From NCBI GenBank assembly GCA_017960645.1, contig JAGCYU010000027.1, forward strand, positions 1-42,691: a stretch of 42,691 nt of DNA. The letters run 5' to 3'. Positions 39,610-42,691 of the stretch are shown here, in pieces. Source of the DNA: Alphaproteobacteria bacterium (GTDB taxonomy: Bacteria > Pseudomonadota > Alphaproteobacteria > CAAHEQ01 > UBA3637). Position numbers and translations under genes: made by a program. Within the stretch, counting starts at the first letter, position 1; each line of letters opens with the position of its first letter. The notes beneath the pieces were generated by a model that saw only the letters and a program-made list of their open reading frames with translations, did not search any database and had not been told where the DNA came from.

Positions 39610-40005
39610 TCAACCTTTTTTTGATAATTCTTGTAAAAAAACAAAAGCTAAAGATGGATGCATAACAAACGCGCGGTAAAGTGCGTCTTTGTCTATCAAT
39701 AACGCTGTTGCTTTTGTATGTGCAATTACCTTTATTGAAGTTGGTTTGGGATTAAAAACTTGACGAAGACCTATAATTTGCGGAGCCGCTTGAATCTGCT
39801 CTTGTCCTTCAGCATTAATCACCTGAATAGAGCCATTTAGCATAATGTGTAATGGGGCATACGGCATTTCGTTATCAATAATCACTTCTCTAACCTTAAA
39901 AGTCTTTTCTTGAGCAATAGACATTAAATCTGCCAACGCTTCATCCGAAACCTGATTAAAAAATTCCAACTGTCTCAGCAATAAAATTTGTTCAATATTA
40001 ATCAT
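39610..40005 (-). CDS. Cyclic-nucleotide-binding-domain protein
   Basis: This 131-residue protein consists of one cNMP-binding (Crp-like) beta-roll: LRQLEFFNQVSDEALADLMSIA, then VIIDNEMPYAPLHIMLNGSIQVI, and a C-terminal helix. No DNA-binding helix-turn-helix follows. The phosphate-binding cassette is not clearly conserved, so ligand binding is uncertain. The start at 40005 follows GGAGGG and overlaps the stop of the large membrane protein gene by eight bases. In related proteins this domain is fused to the C-terminus of nucleotide-translocase-like HEAT-repeat proteins, so this looks like a split partner. Confidence 0.8.
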   Translation of the reverse strand: MINIEQILLLRQLEFFNQVSDEALADLMSIAQEKTFKVREVIIDNEMPYAPLHIMLNGSIQVINAEGQEQIQAAPQIIGLRQVFNPKPTSIKVIAHTKATALLIDKDALYRAFVMHPSLAFVFLQELSKKG

Positions 40006-42691
40006 GCCGTTTTCCCTCCAAAAATTCTTGAAACTTGTGTTGTACCAAATATCTTGTTGGAACATTCAACATCAACTCTTGAGCTTTTTGTTTATCCGAA
40101 ACATCGTGTCCAACAATCCACAAAGCCGTATCCAAAATCAACCAATTGGCCGAAACAAGAGCCTTTTCAATAACCAACATTAGATTTTTAGACTTCATCT
40201 GGCTCAATCCTAATAATGCCAAAACATATAACCACGGTGTCATCCATTTAGGGGTTTGCAATATCATTTTACTCAATACACTCTGGGCTTTAGACTGCGC
40301 TTCCGCATCATTTTCAGATTTACGCAATCCAGGTATCTCTCCCAACAAAACTGGCTGTATCGTTTTATATATTTTTTTAGGTAACAAATCCTGCAAACAA
40401 CTTGCGGCACCCGCATAAGCGCTTGTATCTGAATCCAGTAATAATTGACAAGACCGCTTCACTAATGAGTGTGTATTTAATAACAAAACCTGAAACAGAA
40501 TCAATTGCCTCAGCTTATTCATTTCTGTTTGAAAAGCGACCTCTAATCGTCCCAGAATTTTTTGCATATTTAGATCCGAAGGCATACAAAGATCTTTTAA
40601 AGTTTGCTGCATTTCATACCATTGTTGGACATCATTTTGTATGCTTAACCAAATGACTTCTCGACGATCTTTGTGCACCCAAACCATACGAGCTGCCATA
40701 ATTGTTCTGACAATGACCATACGTAATTTTGGTTCTACTTTGAACAAAACACGTAATAACATCTGTTTTGCTGCACTACTTTGTTGTTGGCCCAAAAAAA
40801 CGATTAATACTTTACGACGTTCAAAAGGATTGGTATCATCCGTTATTATTTTTTCAATCGAGGGTAATGCTCGATCGCCATAACTACGTAAAACATCTAA
40901 TGCAATATCTCGTAACTTTAAATTATCCAACGCTTCAAAGATACCAAACAATAGAATTGGATATGGTAATTGAGCTACAACTCGCAAAGCGGCTATTGTT
41001 ATTTTTTCGGAAGAATGGAATAAAAAAGGTTTAATCCACGGCATCCACTCCGGGCATGGTTTTTGCCTCATAACCTTTAAGGCTCTGTGTTGAATAGAGG
41101 ATCGGGGAGAACTGCACCAACTGCCAACCGCTTTAACGGCGTCCATATAGCCATGTTTTGTAAATAACAACCCCAAACATGCGCCCCCTGCCAGTTCATT
41201 ATTATGCAGGTAGACTTTATATGTTTCATAGGCTTGTTTATCATTTAAGTCTGCTTCATATCGGATCATCAAATGTAACGCATAATTTTGGACTTCTATG
41301 TTTGAATCTGTTTGAAAAATATTTTGCACCACAGTATAAAATTTTTTATCCCAGAATAAATCACTTAATTTTTCTAATGCAAACAACCTAACCTTAGGCG
41401 AAGGATGTTGCAGAGCTTGGGTTAAATACAAACGAATCTTTGGATGATGTCCTTGTAATAAAATCGATAAACAATACAAACTGTGTGCTTCATCGGCATC
41501 ACTTACTCCTTGCACAAGCATCTGGATCAAAGGACGATAGGTCAACATAAGCGGGTTTGGGCACCACCTGCGCAAATAACACATTTGCATTAATAAGCGG
41601 CTGTAAATATGTCTGGACACAAAAAAGAGTATTGTAAAAACTACAGCCAAAGCAAGAATAACCCATACAAGAATGGATGTGCTAACCGTCATTATCAATG
41701 CCGCAGTTAAAATAATCCCCACCGGTTCAATCAATAGCAAGCGCATCGTTTTAAGACGAATTCCTTGACCTAGCAACAAAAAACAAGGTAAAAAATGCAA
41801 ATATCTGTCATAATAAAAATATCCCAAAAGAACCATACCTAAAAAGCCTGCATACACAAACTGACTGTCCGATATGAATATTCCCAAAGCCAAGATCGTT
41901 AAACTTAAGCTGAATAGTAACATTCCAAAACACAAAGTGTATCTGAATAAAAAGCGCCATCCCCATAATAATAGACTCAAACACAATCCGCAACCCGCAA
42001 ATATAATCCAAAGCCACGCCAACGAACTAATCACAACCTCTGGATGTAACATCAGCATATAATATAAATAAAAATCACCCAAAAACCTTGCTGTAGTATA
42101 GCAAAATGCCAGTCCAAAAATACAATTTACCAAGTTTTGCTCTGTTTTGTCTTGAACACCACCGGTTTTGGGAACAAATGTTTCATTAGGAATGCTGACT
42201 ATATCTGAAAATAATTTCACAGCTACGGTAAATAAAACCAACGACAAGAAACATCCCCATAACAACTCAAACGGATTGTATTGATAAGAGAGCGCAATTT
42301 TTCCGGCAATCATGTACCCACAAAATTGTGCTGCCATTACACCTGTATAACGCAATGAAGAAAAATCACTTTTAATAAGCCGTTCACTAATAGCCCAACA
42401 AGCATGAGCAACCAAAAATAACAGACCGTATTTATAAATGAATAGTAGGTTGGCTATCATTTCCTGATAATCTGTTTTAATACCACTCAACAGCAACCAT
42501 AATATAATACATGCAATAAACAAATAAAAAGCAGAACCATATCCTTTACGGCGCTCCAAAATCAAAACACAACGCCCAACACCCATCATCAACAAAGCAA
42601 CCCATAAATAATCAAAACCGATGGATAAGAGACCTTGATTTTTTAAGAATATATTTGTTAAGCTTATGTCTAATAAAGCGACCGCAATGCC
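39998..42691 (-). CDS. Translocase-like membrane protein with HEAT repeats (5' end cut by window)
   Basis: The frame is open to the window edge, so the N-terminus is missing. The 897 visible residues begin with about ten hydrophobic helices (to about residue 340), resembling the ATP/ADP-translocase (NTT)/MFS-like group, for example LLDISLTNIFLKNQG near the edge. A long helical-repeat region follows (about 350-770) with HEAT-type units such as PSPKVRLFALEKL and RALKVMRQK. A TTG at 42595 is not the true start, because coding sequence continues upstream. The function is unknown; nucleotide transport and HEAT/cNMP-regulated permease are the competing ideas. It overlaps the cNMP-domain gene by eight bases. 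Confidence 0.75.
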   Translation of the reverse strand, partial: GIAVALLDISLTNIFLKNQGLLSIGFDYLWVALLMMGVGRCVLILERRKGYGSAFYLFIACIILWLLLSGIKTDYQEMIANLLFIYKYGLLFLVAHACWAISERLIKSDFSSLRYTGVMAAQFCGYMIAGKIALSYQYNPFELLWGCFLSLVLFTVAVKLFSDIVSIPNETFVPKTGGVQDKTEQNLVNCIFGLAFCYTTARFLGDFYLYYMLMLHPEVVISSLAWLWIIFAGCGLCLSLLLWGWRFLFRYTLCFGMLLFSLSLTILALGIFISDSQFVYAGFLGMVLLGYFYYDRYLHFLPCFLLLGQGIRLKTMRLLLIEPVGIILTAALIMTVSTSILVWVILALAVVFTILFFVSRHIYSRLLMQMCYLRRWCPNPLMLTYRPLIQMLVQGVSDADEAHSLYCLSILLQGHHPKIRLYLTQALQHPSPKVRLFALEKLSDLFWDKKFYTVVQNIFQTDSNIEVQNYALHLMIRYEADLNDKQAYETYKVYLHNNELAGGACLGLLFTKHGYMDAVKAVGSWCSSPRSSIQHRALKVMRQKPCPEWMPWIKPFLFHSSEKITIAALRVVAQLPYPILLFGIFEALDNLKLRDIALDVLRSYGDRALPSIEKIITDDTNPFERRKVLIVFLGQQQSSAAKQMLLRVLFKVEPKLRMVIVRTIMAARMVWVHKDRREVIWLSIQNDVQQWYEMQQTLKDLCMPSDLNMQKILGRLEVAFQTEMNKLRQLILFQVLLLNTHSLVKRSCQLLLDSDTSAYAGAASCLQDLLPKKIYKTIQPVLLGEIPGLRKSENDAEAQSKAQSVLSKMILQTPKWMTPWLYVLALLGLSQMKSKNLMLVIEKALVSANWLILDTALWIVGHDVSDKQKAQELMLNVPTRYLVQHKFQEFLEGKRHD

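Noticed and set aside
42593-42595. TTG at 42595 as the start of the large membrane protein
   Set aside because: The reading frame stays open to the window edge with family-like sequence (LLDISLTNIFLKNQG), so the gene begins outside the window.
1-42691. CRISPR arrays, insertion sequences, prophage or tRNA/rRNA genes
   Set aside because: I looked for regular repeats, transposase motifs, terminal inverted repeats and RNA gene signatures and found none I can support by eye.

Overview
This window looks like a chromosomal segment from an AT-rich alphaproteobacterium, possibly a gut- or host-associated one. The evidence for Alphaproteobacteria is a full-length CtrA cell-cycle regulator (2057-2743), a small PopZ/DUF2497 polar organiser next to a TolC-type channel (27367-29089), the neighbouring pair PBP1A and prfB, a DksA of the type with a degenerate zinc finger, and the cysteine-free form of ribosomal protein L33. 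The genus cannot be read from the sequence. I see no rRNA, tRNA, CRISPR array, transposase or prophage. Coding density is high, and no stretch over 300 bases lacks a gene.

Layout. 1-633: a GC-rich structured leader and a secreted C-type-lectin-like protein. 729-2743: phosphoglycerate kinase and ctrA. 2803-5912 (minus): L33, a moxR-DUF58-DUF4381 operon behind a Fur-box-like palindrome, and D-aminoacyl-tRNA deacylase. 6020-11664 (plus): PBP1A, a small membrane protein, prfB with a programmed +1 frameshift, and a DUF47/PiT phosphate uptake pair. 11683-18336: two AsmA-type envelope proteins, an MsbA-like ABC exporter and an LD-carboxypeptidase that overlaps a MurC/Mpl-type ligase (to 19718). 19803-22194: a secreted acidic protein and a soluble lytic transglycosylase. 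22188-23294 (minus): two orphan genes with consensus promoters. 23435-24442: GAPDH. 24571-28716: a small membrane protein, a short alanyl-tRNA synthetase, a lipoprotein and the TolC-type channel. 28742-33718: popZ, glgB, glgX and an RNHCP-domain protein. 33783-36938: dksA, yacG, comF, TspO, a PH-domain protein and a beta-barrel protein. 36993-42691 (minus): two paralogous ankyrin-like proteins, a parvulin, a cyclic-nucleotide-binding-domain protein, and a large membrane/HEAT-repeat protein cut by the window edge.

Shared themes. Many genes build or recycle the envelope: PBP1A, lytic transglycosylase, LdcA and the Mur ligase, AsmA proteins, MsbA-like exporter, parvulin and outer-membrane proteins. 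A second group is central carbon metabolism and storage: pgk, gap, glgB and glgX. CtrA and PopZ provide cell-cycle and polarity control.

Most noteworthy points: (1) a CtrA full site at the ctrA promoter; (2) a short AlaRS without the C-terminal domain and resembling the Patescibacteria type; (3) a nucleotide-translocase-like/HEAT-repeat membrane protein whose cNMP-binding module sits in a separate overlapping gene; (4) tandem ankyrin-like paralogues with near-perfect sigma-70 promoters; (5) a leader with two mutually exclusive hairpins before the lectin-like gene. Many starts were moved downstream of the longest frame because a clear ribosome-binding site, or a promoter inside the longer frame, decided them.
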